Below, in pieces: positions 45,962 through 56,983 of a stretch of DNA of 64,000 bases (its first letter is position 1; each line of letters opens with the position of its first letter). The stretch comes from Hemerocallis citrina (lineage: Eukaryota > Streptophyta > Magnoliopsida > Asparagales > Asphodelaceae). Made by a program: the position numbers and the translations under genes. The notes under the pieces are model-generated. The model was not told where the DNA came from. It searched no databases and was given only the letters and a program-made list of their open reading frames with translations. The DNA is taken from positions 788,501 to 852,500 of the forward strand of contig JACEHZ010000589.1 of assembly GCA_017893485.1 (NCBI GenBank), read 5' to 3'.

Positions 45962-46892
45962 GATAGGGGGCTCGGTACAGTACCGGACTTTTTGACATTG
46001 TACCATTACCAAACCAAACTAGTTCGGTTTAAAAATATGCAAACCGTTACCAACCAAAAAGTTCGGTATACTGACTACTTCGGTTGGTACGGTTCGGTAT
46101 TGGTGTTATACCAAATATGACACAACAAATATGACTCACCAAATCTAGTGAGATGAGACATACCGACTGAACCATATTCGATATTATATGAGACATGCAA
46201 ATCTAGTGAACTTTGTATGGTATTATGCAATTCAATTAACAATATGCTGTCCAATAAACATTGGGTATGACAGAATAGGACACATCACCATACAACAAAT
46301 ATAAAGTAGTAATTATAAATAGTTATGCATGCAAGAATTTTTGTCACATGTACTATACAATCTCATTGCTTCAGAGTAGAAGACTAGAAGTGGTGCTCAT
46401 GCTACACAGTCTGTTAGTTTTTAACATTCGCAAAAAATTGGAATTGTCTTAGTTTAACTCTCATGCCCCGTTTAAAGACCTCTAGGTAGTTATCGCCAGG
46501 GTAAATCCTGATTGTTCATTCTTAATTATGAATCATAACTCTGAAAGTCCGAATCATATTGAAAGCAAATGATATCATATTAAATTTGAGAATGCAACTT
46601 GAATTTTCATAATCCAAGCTTTACAGTTATTTATCTATATTTTCTCCGCATTGAAAATAGAATAGGCTTTTCATATTCAATTAACAATATTACTATATGA
46701 GTTCTCCTATTCGGTACGGTACGGTAAAATACCAACTGAACCATATTCATACTGAAACCGAACTGGATTTTAGAACCCGGTACGGTTGTACAGTACCATA
46801 CTTTTGGCAACCAAATTTTTCGGTACCGAATCGATTGGTTCGGTTGGAAAACCGGTCGGTTGGCTCATTTCGGTATGATTGGCCACCCCTGG
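45962..46892. mobile_element. hAT-like MITE inside LTR copy 3
   Basis: The right end, inverted, is CAGGGGTGGCCAATCATACCG, and the left end starts TAGGGGGCTCGGTACAGTACCG. The interior is full of 'cggttcggtat/ataccgaacc' words, a recognised composition of hAT-type MITEs. G-runs at both borders hide the TSD. Confidence 0.55.
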
Positions 46893-47606
46893 GGGGGTTG
46901 TTTAATATGGATAATAATTAATTTAAGGTTAGTGGGGGTAAGTTATGATTTATTTAATAGGTTATAATGGGTTATAATTTTTGGGGAGTTATGCAGTTAT
47001 AGGAGGTGAAGGGGTTGGGAGTTTGTTGGGTTGATGTGGGCTTGTGTGGGTTTGTGGATGTGGGCTACACAAGAAGTAAAAATAAATAATTGAGATGGGC
47101 TTCACTAACATAAATTGTAGAATTGTAATTAAGTATGTTGGGAAATTTTAGAAGAAATTTAATATGGGCTTACAAATTATAGGGGGAATTGGGCTTGTTA
47201 AAAATAATTGATTATTCAAAGAAAAATACGGAAGAATTTAAGATACAATTACACGAAGAAAAATAAAATAAAATTCCGTATAATCGGAAATATGGGTTAC
47301 ATGAAGGGTGCGGACTTGATATGGATCTGGATTTGTTTAAATCAGCAAATTCCATCTCCAAATTCTGAAGGTCTAAATTTAATCAGCACGCCCAAGCCTA
47401 AGCCCAAGTAATAAAAAAAAATCTAAAGGCCCAAATAATTAAATTTGGGCCCCCTAATAACACTGTAATTTTATTTTATGGACAAAACATGTAACTACAT
47501 TTACAAGGGAAGGGGGAAAAATGGGGCCCCTTAAAATTGCAAAAAATTCGGGGGTCCGAGGCGGCCGCCTCCCTGGCCTCCACTAGGGGGCCGACCATAC
47601 TAGAAA

Positions 47607-47989
47607 TGGATGCCTGTTTCCTTTGATTTTTATTTGTATACTCCAATTTATTTTTTTCTTTTTTCTTTTTTTTTTCTTGATTTTTAAGCTTAGAAAAACA
47701 TTTCTTCGAATTATATTAAGGAAGCTTGGATCTTTCAAACGTGACCCGACCTGATCCGGTCAAGGTTTTTATTTTTTATATATGATGTTTTTAATTTAGT
47801 TTATAAAAGTTTTGGTGGAAAAATCTAGGCTCGAGCTGCCACTCAATTACCCACTCCATCCAATATCATTCAGGATATTGCCTATTGGTAATTTAGTTTA
47901 TAAAAGTTTTTAAAAAATTGTGTTATCCCAGTTTTCGAGACACCATGACATCATAAAGATAACACTGAATGGCTCCACGATTTTTAATA
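47607..47989. other. No gene seen, 5' flank of the split gene
   Basis: T-rich sequence, probably intron or upstream sequence of the gene that begins near 47990. Confidence 0.4.
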
Positions 47990-48073
47990 TGTTGTAGAAG
48001 GTGATTTGAGCCTTCGAGAACAAACGAACAGGGTGACTGTTTGTTGCGAACTCCAAATATGAGAGGCATGGAC

Positions 48074-48105
<32 letters not shown>

Positions 48106-48328
48106 TCTTAAAGTATATAGGCTTCGTGGAGTGAGATACGTATTTATTTGAAATGATAAACAGTAAATGTGATTTTTTTGTTAAAAAGTTAATAATGTTC
48201 AATGAAACGGATGCTCGCTTGTTTGCTATGTGTTGATTTGCAGTCCAGCAAACTTTATGAATCAGAAGACGAATACGCCACTTATTTTCAAGATGACAAG
48301 GCTGCATTTATGGATCACATGAAAGAGG
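47990..48328 (+). pseudogene. Split host gene, part 1 (two exons with Asp tract)
   Basis: One exon ends at 48112 with GAT CTT AAA|GTATAT. It holds ATG 48059, a nine-unit GAC repeat and twelve consecutive Asp codons, preceded by RTNEQGDCLLRTPN. The next exon starts at 48244 after TTGATTTGCAG and reads SSKLYESEDEYATYFQDDK..., phase 0. It is cut at 48328 by the copia element (TSD AGAGG at 48324-48328). The frame resumes at 55525. I do not recognise the family. The later exons have a weak ankyrin-like pattern. Confidence 0.6.
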
Positions 48329-49069
48329 TGTTACAAAATTTGTTTACAATAAAACCAAGTTTGATCTTAGAGGCACAAAATCAGAAAAGGGAGGAGAAGA
48401 AGAAAACCAATAAAAAAAAGGAAATGAAAATTACAAAACCAAACCAGTTTATGTCGAGGCTTGTGTACCACACAATCTCCTTAAAACAAATTCGCCTCAT
48501 TCGTGTGCTGGAATTTGCTGAGACGTCTGTCTCCCATGATGCAACGACAGCAGAGGGTTGATGTAGGCACCACGCCACGCTGTTGAACTAAACATTCACC
48601 GAACAACTTGATAGAGGAAGTATAAGAACAAGACAATGGGGGAAGAGAAGAGTTTCTGGTATGTTGATTCAGGGGAGAAGGGCCTCTTTTTATAGGGCCA
48701 AAGGTGAAAATCGTAACGACAGACAATACATTGACTGCATCAACTGTAACAGTAGACATGAGCTTAAAGGCACCAGTGTAATGGCGAACAAAACTGTTTC
48801 TGCAGTTTAAAGCGTGAATAAATGGCAGACAAAATCGTTTCTGCATTTATTTCGACCGGGGTAGGATAGGTAGGTGTACCTTTGAACATTCTCTTATGAA
48901 AATATATTTATTTTACTAACTAAAGAATAGATCCGATGTCCTTGAACTGTTCTGTCATTTGTGTAAAAGATGACATATCTCAAACAAGAATCTTCCTAAC
49001 GCATTTCAGTTCTCATTTTTATGTTCGTTTTGGCCATGAACATACACCTGCTTCTGCAAGAGTTTAACA
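48329..49069 (-). repeat. 3' LTR of the copia element
   Basis: It starts TGTTACAAAATTTGTTTAC and ends about TTTAACA. The first 310 bases match 54785-55095; the rest does not match the other LTR. Confidence 0.65.
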
Positions 49070-49339
49070 GGAATATTGCCTTACATTATTCCCTTGGAAG
49101 CAACCCTTCGTCTCTCTCACATAGGTGATATCTTAGTTAAGAGTAACATGCATTACCCTGCACGGATTTCCGACGCATAAGAATAATTAAAAGTCTAGCT
49201 TAGCCTCTAGCCTTATGGGTATCACTGTTTTATCATAGGAATGGACATGGAAAAATCCCCACAATGATCCAACATGGTTTTTACAATTTAGTTGTCCATT
49301 TGAATCTAGATATTGAGATCTCCAGTCAACTAGGTTGGG

Positions 49340-49900
49340 TGTCCATTGTATTGACTTATTCTTTCATTGGCTTTTGTCTCATTCCCCTCGATGATTTATC
49401 AACTAACTCACTGTTTAACCCTTTGGTTAGCGGATCCCTAATGTTATCCTTTAACTTTACATAGTCCATAGAGATCACCCTAGTAGAGAGTAGTTGTCTA
49501 ATGGTATTATATCTTCAACGAATATGTCTAGATTTATCTATACATATTGCTCTGTGATCTACAAATTATAGATTGACTATATGAATGTATGCAGATTGGA
49601 GGCACATGCTTTGTCCACCTTGGAATATCCTCAAGAAAGTGCCGTAACCATTCAGCCTCTTCCCCACATTTGTCTAGTGCGATAAATTCAGATTCCATCG
49701 TGGATTTAGCGATCATTGTGTATTTCGAGAATTTCCAAGAAACTGCTGCGCCACCTAGTGTAAACACATAGCCACTAATAGATTTTGAATTATCACTTGA
49801 TATCCAGTTCGCATCACTATATCCTTCAAGTACAGTTGGACATCTCATATAATGCAGCCCATAGTTACGAGTAAGATGCAAGTACTTCAGTACTCTTGTA
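49340..49900 (-). pseudogene. Copia RNase H
   Basis: It contains [37 protein letters not shown] and [22 protein letters not shown], the Ty1/copia RNase H signature with D, E and D positions visible. A continuation (SRHIR, QLLSTRVISMDYVK, DPLTKGLN) in shifted frames ends near 49340. Frameshifts and stops break it. Confidence 0.88.
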
Positions 49901-50150
49901 ATTGCTTATCAATGCTCGCTTTCAGGATTACTCGTATGTCTACTTAGTTTACTCACTACATAGACTATGTCTGGTCATGTTCAACTCATTCAATACATTA
50001 GACTGCCTATGATTCTAGAGTATTCTACTTGAGAAATACTCTCACCTTTATTATTGGATAAATGTAAAGTTAGATCTATTGGAGTTCTGGCAATTCCAGA
50101 ATTATCTTTATCAAATTTCCCAAGAATATTGTCAATATAATGTGACTGGC

Positions 50151-50499
50151 TTAAAACATGCTCGTTGATGTTCTTGTGATTTTAATTCCCAATATAACAT
50201 CAACTAGTCCCATGTCTTTCATGTCAAACCTTGATTTCAACATATTTTTAGTAGATTTAATCATCTTATCATTACTTCCAACAATAAGCATGTTATCTAC
50301 ATACAAGCATATTATGACATATCCACTTTCGGTGTCTTTGACATATACGCATTTATCACATTCATTGATCTTGAAACCATTCGTTATCATGACATTGTCA
50401 AATTTTTCATGTCATTGCTTTGGTACTAGTTTTAAGCCATATAATGACTTTACCAGTTTACAAACTTTATTTTCTTGTTCTGGAGCTAAAAAACCCTAA
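50151..50499 (-). pseudogene. Copia RT, catalytic part
   Basis: It contains FKINECDKCVYVKDTESGYVI and CLYVDNMLIVGSN. The catalytic YVDD box reads YVDN, a change of an essential Asp explained by one G-to-A. Then DMKDMGLVDVILGIKI. It is not functional. Confidence 0.88.
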
Positions 50500-50666
50500 T
50501 GTTGCTCCATATAGAATCCTTCATCTAAATCTTCATTAAGAAATGATGTTTTCACATCATTTTTATGTACTTCAAGATTGCGCAAGACTGTTATTGCAAG
50601 TACCATCCTAATGGAGTTTATTCTCGTCAGAGGAGAATATGTATCAAAGTAGTTCAGACCTTCTTT

Positions 50667-51242
50667 TTATCTATAACCTCTAATTACAAGTCTTGCCTTG
50701 TATTTATCAATTGATCCATTAGGTTTCATTTTTCTCTTGAAAAACCACTTGGAACCTAAAATTTGACTACCTTGTGGAAGATTCACTAGTTTCCAAGTAT
50801 GATTTTGCAAGATATAATCAATTTCTCTCTTAATGAATTCTTTCCATAAAGGACCATCACTAGAGCTCACCGCTTCTTTAAAGGTTTTGGGTTCACCTTC
50901 AAGCATAAAAGTCAAGAAATCTAGGCCAAACGATTTTTCGGTTCTTGTTCTTTTACTACGTCTAGGTTTCACCTCCACTTCTTCATCTTGGTTTTCACTA
51001 TCGTCAATGATAGTCTTATGTGTTCATTTGAAAGAACTTGGTTCTTCCTTAGACTTACATGAAAATATATCTTCAAAAAACGATACATTTTTAGACTCCA
51101 TTATCAAGTTCTTTGGTATCTCAGAGATATAAGATTTGTACACCAAGAACCGATAAGCACTACTATTATGTGCATAGCTGAGAAAAATGCAATCAACCAT
51201 TTTGGGTCCTATTTTCACTTTCTTAAGTGGAGGTAATGCCAC
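50667..51242 (-). pseudogene. Copia pol, integrase C-terminus to RT N-terminus
   Basis: It contains ALPPLKKVKIGPKMVDCIFLSYA and the RSKRTR-type linker, then EPKTFKEAVSS, LWKEFIKREIDYILQNHTWKLV and SKWFFKRKMKPNGSIDKYKARLV, the standard RT N-terminus of copia. At least one frameshift separates the two frames (51024-51242 and 50667-50978). Confidence 0.85.
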
Positions 51243-51430
51243 CTTAGCAAGACATCCTCACATTCGCAAGTAATTGTAGGATGACTTTCTTCCTTTCCAT
51301 AATTCATATGGTGTTTTTTCTTCTTTCGTTTTGGGCACCTTATTTAAAAGATAGTTAGCTGAAAGAATAGCTTCTCTCCACAAGTTTGGTGGCAAACCAG
51401 AACTTATTAACATTACATTCATCATTTCCT

Positions 51431-52288
51431 TCAAGGTACGTTCTTTCGCTCAGCAACACCGTTGAACTGAGGAGAATAAGACGATGTGGTTTCATGTATA
51501 ATCTCATAATTAGCACAAGTTTCAGCAAATAGCGATTCATAATCTCCACCTTGTTCACTTCTTAGTACCTTAATTTTCTTGTTGAGTTGATCTTCAACTT
51601 TGTTTTTATAAAGAACAAATTTCTCTATAGCTTCGTCCTTGCTTTTAAGCAAATACACATAACAATATTTTGTGCTATCATCAATAAAGGTAATAAAATA
51701 TTTATTACCACATCTTGTTTGTATCATTTTCAGATCACAAATATCAATGTAAATTAAATCAAAAGGTTCAGTGTTTCTTTCAACACTTTTAAAGGATAAT
51801 CTTGTCAGTTTTGCCTCAACACAAGTTTCACACTTATGTTTGGAATCAATTTGAAATATTGGTATATGATTCAAGTTAATTAATCTATGCAAAGTATCAT
51901 AATTAACATGTCCTAATTTACCATGCCATAAATTTGAAGACTCAAGCATATAAATAGAAGAGCTAGCTTTATTGATATTCTTGACCATGGTCATTACATT
52001 GAGTTTAAACATTTCACCACTCATGTATCCTCTACCAACATACATTCCACTCTTCGACAAAACAAATTTGTTTGACTCAAACACTAAACAAAATTCGTGA
52101 TCATTAAGAAACGAACCAGATACCATGTTCTTACGGATTTTAGGAACATATGCAGCATTGTTCACAGTCAGTTTCTTTCCAGAAGTCATCTTCAAGATCA
52201 CCTTATCTTGGCCCTTGATTTTTGAAGTAGCCGAGTTCCCCATAAATATCTTCTCCCCAGTTTCTAATTGTTCGTAAGTGGAGAACAT
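51431..52288 (-). pseudogene. Copia GAG-pre-integrase and integrase core
   Basis: The 285-residue open frame starts in the protease-to-pre-integrase region and contains SNLWHGKLGHVNYDTLHRL (HHCC finger, with CETCVEAKLTR), DLIYIDICDLK (first D), YFITFIDDSTKYCYVYLLK, VLRSEQGGDYES (usually RSDxGGEY; the second catalytic Asp reads E) and TTSSYSPQFNGVAERKN (E). It ends in a frameshift near 51431. Confidence 0.9.
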
Positions 52289-52418
52289 ACTGTTGTTGGA
52301 GCACGTGTGTCAAGTAGCTCTAGTGTCAATCCACTATTCCTTGGTATTTGAACTCATCATGTTCACCTCCGAGACCACAACTGAGAGGTTGATATCAGAA
52401 ACTTCTTGAGCAATGCCT

Positions 52419-53299
52419 TCAACAATATTTGCTTCTTTGTTCCTGTTCTCCTTGGGTAGTCTGCATTCTGTAGACTTGTGACCAGCTTGTCACAGTTGAA
52501 GCACTTTCCTTAAAGCTTCGGCTTCTTAGAGATTCATCCCTTAGGCCCCAATATGGACCCCTTGTTGTTGTGCTTTTTGAAATGCTGACTATGTTCCACC
52601 ACATTAGCCTTGGCCGCCTGACTGATGGCTCCGACCATTTCGGAATCTCTATTGTCTTCTTCAATACGAAGTCTAACAATGAGATCCTCAATGCCCTTTT
52701 CCTTTCGCTTATGCTTCAAATAATTTTTGAAGTCTTTCCAACCTGTTGACAATTCTTCAGTAGTACAAGCAACTTAAAATCTTTCACTTAGGTTCATACC
52801 TTCAGCATGTATCTCATGCAAGGTCAGTTGAATTTCTTGAACCTGACTGATCACCGTTTTGGAATCCACCATTTTCTAGTCTAGAAAGGGGCCCAACAAT
52901 AAATTTCTTGGCTCCGGCATTCTCAGTTTTACATTTATGATCTAAGATTCCCAAAGTTCTTTAGCTATTCTTTTATCAATATAATCCGTTCATTTTGTAG
53001 TTCCTACATAAGTTATCAACATTTTTCTAAGCATCCACAACGGTGATGACTTGGTTATCTTGCACATCTTCTTTAAGATTTGAAGATTCTTCGTTCAAGA
53101 ATCTTAAGAGATTCAAGGTGGTCAAGTAGAACATTATTTTATATTGCCACCTTTTGAAATTTTGCCCGTTGAACTTCTCAGGTTTCTCTCCATGGGAGAC
53201 TGAGACAGGTACAACGGTTGGCATTGGCACTCGTGCCACAGCAAAAGTTGGCACTTTTGCCGCATCAGCAACAAAAGCATTCTCTGATGCATTTGTCAT
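52419..53299 (-). pseudogene. Copia gag
   Basis: It starts MTNASENAFVADAAKVP (ATG 53297-53299) and continues with EKFNGQNFKRWQYKIMFYL, typical of copia gag (UBN2-like). Frameshifts follow. A zinc knuckle remnant, KCFNCDK, lies near 52490, preceded by a Lys-rich segment. It is broken in several places. Confidence 0.82.
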
Positions 53300-53414
53300 A
53301 TTTAATCTGAAAATACACAACACTTGTGTAAGTATTTCAGAACGGAAAGAAAAATAAAAAGAGTGTCTCAAAATCAAGGAAATAGAAATCAAAGAAACGA
53401 AATCTGTTTTAAGT

Positions 53415-53608
53415 TTGTTACAAAATTTGTTTACAATAAAACCAAGTTTGATCTTAGAGGCACAAAATCATAAAGGGAGAAGAAGAAAACCAATAAAATA
53501 AAAAGGAAAGGAAAATTACAAAAACCAAACCAGTTTATTTCGAGGCTTGTGTACCACACAATCTCCTTAAAACAGATTCGCCTCATCCGTGTGTTGGAGT
53601 TCATTGAC
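53415..53608 (-). repeat. Partial LTR of the copia family
   Basis: It starts TGTTACAAAATTTGTTTAC like the outer LTRs and stops after about 194 bases ('tgtgttggagttcatt'), where it joins internal gag-region sequence. This is a recombination junction. Confidence 0.75.
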
Positions 53609-53629
53609 TTGGTTATCTGGATTATCTTG

Positions 53630-54662
53630 CTCAACTTGAAAGCTTTCACTTAGGTTCATACCTTCAACATGTATCTCATGCAAGATCAGTTGAATTTCTT
53701 AAACCTGACTGATCACCATTTTGGAATCCAACATTTTATAGTCAGGAAAGTGGCCCATAATGAATTTCTTGGCTCCGACATCCTCAGTTTTATATTTATT
53801 GTAACACCCTGTAATTTCAAATATATATATATATATATATAAGAGGAGGCTGCCCCATAGGATTTCCTATAGGGGTTGTATGTGGGTTTGCTGCAGAGTG
53901 GGGCCCAGGGGACAGCAGAGAGCTGCTGAGCTGCTACCGCAACCACGTGGCTGACGTGGCACCAGTAGGGCCTAGGTGCAGAGGAAAGGCAGTGTTACTG
54001 CCTGTGCGCGTGCTGACCTGGCGAAGGGGGCCCACCTAAGGGGCTGGCAGCCTGATGTCACGTGCAGTGCGAGAGAGAGAAGGCGGGATATGGATAGAAT
54101 TTTTCCCATATCGGATGTTTAACAAAGATTAACTATAATAAATATAATTGCATATGATCAAGAGTCACCTAATTGGTTAACCAACTTTTAAGAGGCAGTC
54201 TCTGATGAGCAGTTGTACTATAAATAATAAATAAATAAATAAAATTGTCTGAGTATTGGGGCAGGGCGTTACATTTATGATCTAGGGATTCCCAAAGTTC
54301 TTTAGCTGTTACTTCTATCAATATAAACATTGTACAAAGAATCGGCTAATCCGTTCATTTTGTAGTTCCTACATAAGTTATCAGCATTTTTCCAAGCATC
54401 CACAACGACGATGACTTGGTTATCTTGCTCATCTTTCCTTAAGATTTGGAGCTTCTTCGTTCAAGAATATTGAGAGATTCAAGGTGGTCAAGTAGAACAT
54501 CATTTTCTGTTGCCACTTTTTGAAATTTTGCCTGTTGAACTTCTCAGGTTTCTCCCCATGGGAGACTGAGACAAGTACGACGGTTGGCATTGGCACTCCT
54601 GCCACAGCAAAAGTCGGCACTTGTGCCGCATCAGCAACAACAACATTCCCCGATGCATGCAT
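53630..54662 (-). pseudogene. Second copia gag copy, interrupted by a solo LTR
   Basis: 53630-53799 and 54274-54662 match 52770-53290 of the first copy. The start region reads MHASGNVVVADAAQVP with ATGCATGCAT where the first copy has ATGCAT, a 4-base duplication that shifts the frame right after the start. Confidence 0.78.
53800..54273. mobile_element. Solo LTR, 474 bp, in the second gag copy
   Basis: It runs TGTAACACCCTG...CAGGGCGTTACA and is flanked by TTTAT (53795-53799 and 54274-54278). The uninterrupted first gag copy has 'ttttacatttatgatc' at the same place (about 52930), confirming the insertion point and the TSD. The 12-base inverted ends match at 11 positions. The LTR family is not identified. 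Confidence 0.88.
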
Positions 54663-54784
54663 TTGTCATATTTAATCTTAAAATACACAACACAAGTGTA
54701 AGTATTTTAGAATGGAAAGAAAAATAAAAAGAGTGCCTCAAAATCAAGGAATTAGAAATTAAGGAAACGAAATCTGTTTTAAGT

Positions 54785-55519
54785 TTGTTACAAAATGTGT
54801 TTACAAGAAAACCAAGTTTGATCTTAGAGGCAAAAAATCAGAAAGGGAGGAGAAGAAGAAAACCAATAAAATAAAAAGGAAATGAAAATTACAAAAACCA
54901 AACCAGTTTATGTCGAGGTTTGTGTACCACACAATCTTCTTAAAACAAATTCGCCTCATCTGTGTGTTGGAGTTCGTTGAGACATCTATCTCCCAGGATG
55001 TAACGGCAATAGAGGGTAGACGTAGGCACAACGCCACGCTCTTGAACCGAACAGAGCTTGAAATCTATCACCGAACAACTTGACAAAGAAAGTAGAAGAA
55101 CATGACATGGGGTGTGTTTACGTCGGTCTGGCATTCGTTTCTGCAAGACGTGCGATTGCATGCAAACCGGTCTGAGATTTGCACACTCCTGTGCATGCGA
55201 GAGAGAGCATCTTGGTTTGCTATCTTACAATGCCAAGAAAATGTTATTATATATACTCTTCTATTTTTTTTTTGTTGCTTTTTTCGATGTGAGACTAAAA
55301 TTCCTCAACTTATTTCCAAATCTATGAAACCACCTCACTTTGGGAGACAATTTCTCATCACCTGATAACCGTTTTGTGCAAGTAAATATATGATTTTGAT
55401 CTAATCACAAAGGAGAACAAAAATCCATCAAGATCTCTCACTAATTCATAGAGAATCTTACTAAAAAATTGTTCAAAAACTGGTTCGCAAATGGTGTATA
55501 ATATACCCATTTTCTAACA
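54785..55519 (-). repeat. 5' LTR of the copia element
   Basis: It starts TGTTACAAAATGTG and ends TTTTCTAACA. The part left of about 55095 matches the 3' LTR; the U3-side part is unrelated to it. Confidence 0.7.
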
Positions 55520-55524
55520 AGAGG

Positions 55525-55567
55525 AAGAGAAATATGTGGCTGTATTTGAGAAATGACTTCCAGGTGT
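55525..55567 (+). pseudogene. Split host gene, part 2
   Basis: 43 bases between the copia and CACTA elements continue the frame of 48244-48328 (EEKYVAVFEK, then TGA 55554-55556, then LPG) and lead to 60333. One TGA interrupts it; a CGA codon would explain it. Confidence 0.7.
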
Positions 55568-56667
55568 CACTACAAAAAAAGAGTTTTACACTGGCGTATC
55601 TAAAAAATGCCGACGTATGTAGGTATACACCGGCGTTTTTTTTGTGAAATGCCGGTGTAGATAACGGATAAGTGAACGCCTCGTTCTCTCTCTCTCTCTC
55701 CCATTTTACTAAATCCCTAAATCCATCGCCCTTCCCCTCATCTCTCTATCTCTCTCTCTCCATCTCCCTCCTCCCATCGCCTCCCCCCTCCCTTCCCCCG
55801 CCCCCTCCCCCGAAGTCGCCACGTTCCCCATCGCTGCCTCCTCCAGAGCCATATATGATTTTTCCCCCATCACCGCCCCCTCCTCCGGCGTTGCCCCTTC
55901 CCCCATGGCTGTCCCATCGCCCTTCCCCCTACCCTGCCGTCGGCACTTCCCCCATCGTCACCCCCTCCCCTGCCGTCGCCCTTTCCCCCCATCGTCGCCC
56001 CCCTCCCCCGCCGTCGCCACTTTCTCTACACAAACCCTAGGTTTGTTCTTGAAATTTCTGAATCGTTTTATTTTTAAAATTTTTGTTTCTGAAATTTCTA
56101 CACAAACCCTAGGTATGATGTAGTTGGTATGTTCTTGAGACTGGTTCTACAATTTTTCCCAACTCTCTAATTTAGCTTGCTTGTATATTCTTGAGGGTAT
56201 ACTTGTATGCTTGTATGACTAGGTATGCTTGTATACTATATTCTAGATTAATATAGTATATGGAATGCATCTTCCATAGAAGTTTGAGAATAAATGAGGG
56301 TATAATTCCTAAATTGGCATGACCAAAGTTAAAAAGTTAATCTCTAGAAGATGAAGTAGAGGTCGATAATGTGGTTGATGTGGATGATGAGCTGGTAATA
56401 AAATGAGGGAGATCCGCCAAATTTTTTCTGTTTGAAAATCATCGACTCCTCTTCTATTTTTCAAGTGGATGGCATGGTGCATGCCATGCTCATATATTTT
56501 CATAACCCTCTCTTTTGATGGGGATTCCTTGGATAATCTCTAGAAGATGAAGTAGAGGTCGATAATGTGGAGATTCTTTGGGTTAGCGTCAAATGTATGA
56601 TTTGAAACTCTTGTTTCTGGTTAGTGCAATTTTCCCCGAGTTGCTTTTTTGTCTTTTGTCTGAATTT

Positions 56668-56983
56668 GGAGATGAGATGGATAATGTATCTGAAGTTGCA
56701 CATTATGAATTTTTTATATGGGAGCGACTAGTGATGGAAATTTTATTATCTAAACTTTATATACAATTATATCATGATGTCTAGATGAGTATCATTTTCT
56801 AAGATAATGTTTATGCTTGTTGCTTGGGTTTGAAAATGAGATTGTTCTTTCTCATTGGTTTTAAGTGATGATGAGATGGATTATGTAACTGAAGTTGCAT
56901 ACTATGAATTACAGAGGAGTGACTAGTGATGAAATAATCCTGTTTGAACTTATGTTGTGGTTTTAATTGACAGTTATCTCATG
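56668..56983. repeat. CACTA internal repeat, copy 1
   Basis: It starts GGAGATGAGATGGATAATG and ends GACAGTTATCTCATG. It is repeated at 58228-58541 and is itself made of two similar halves (…GAAGTTGCACACTATG…GGAGTGACTAGTGATG…). Confidence 0.85.

Larger units (their letters stand above)
42726..47301. mobile_element. Solo LTR, giant LTR copy 3, 4576 bp, reversed
   Basis: It starts TGTCACGCCCC and ends GGGTTACA, flanked by the perfect 5-bp TSD TGAAG (42721-42725 and 47302-47306). It is the reverse complement of the family seen at 1-7.4 kb: 'cattcgttgggcctcagtc' next to the GGGGCGTGACA end, a GC-high block (45000-45950) and 'gggctt' words near the other end. It contains a hAT-like insertion at about 45962-46892, so the LTR proper is about 3.6 kb. 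There is no internal region, hence solo. Confidence 0.82.
41807..47596. mobile_element. Large hAT-like element hosting a solo LTR
   Basis: The left end GGGCCGGCCCTGAG and the right end (inverted) GGTCGGCCCCCTAG are of the GGGCCGGCCC type seen in plant hAT elements. The flanks are ATACTACC and ATACTAGA, a possible 8-bp TSD with 6 of 8 matches. Both subterminal parts contain 'gggccc' words. Without the solo LTR it is about 1.2 kb and has no transposase. The association of the two ends is inferred. Confidence 0.5.
48329..55519 (-). mobile_element. Ty1/copia element, composite and decayed, 7191 bp
   Basis: The outer ends TGTTACAAAATTTG (48329) and CTAACA (55519) are flanked by AGAGG on both sides (48324-48328 and 55520-55524). 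From right to left on the minus strand it holds an LTR (54785-55519), a gag fragment (54270-54662), a partial LTR (53415-53608), gag, integrase, RT, RNase H, and an LTR (48329 to about 49069). The duplicated LTR and gag segments show recombination between two copies. The coding parts contain many stops. Confidence 0.82.

Noticed and set aside
45342..45998. 218-residue Pro/Ser-rich frame on the minus strand
   Set aside because: It is the GC-high block of LTR copy 3; composition explains it.
48062..48110. Simple (GAC)n repeat with no coding role
   Set aside because: It lies in frame in an exon with a donor site and a following exon in phase, so it is reported as an Asp tract of the split gene.
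55672..56040. Pro-rich frame resembling a cell-wall protein
   Set aside because: It lies in the leader region of a non-autonomous CACTA element and has no signal peptide or domain.
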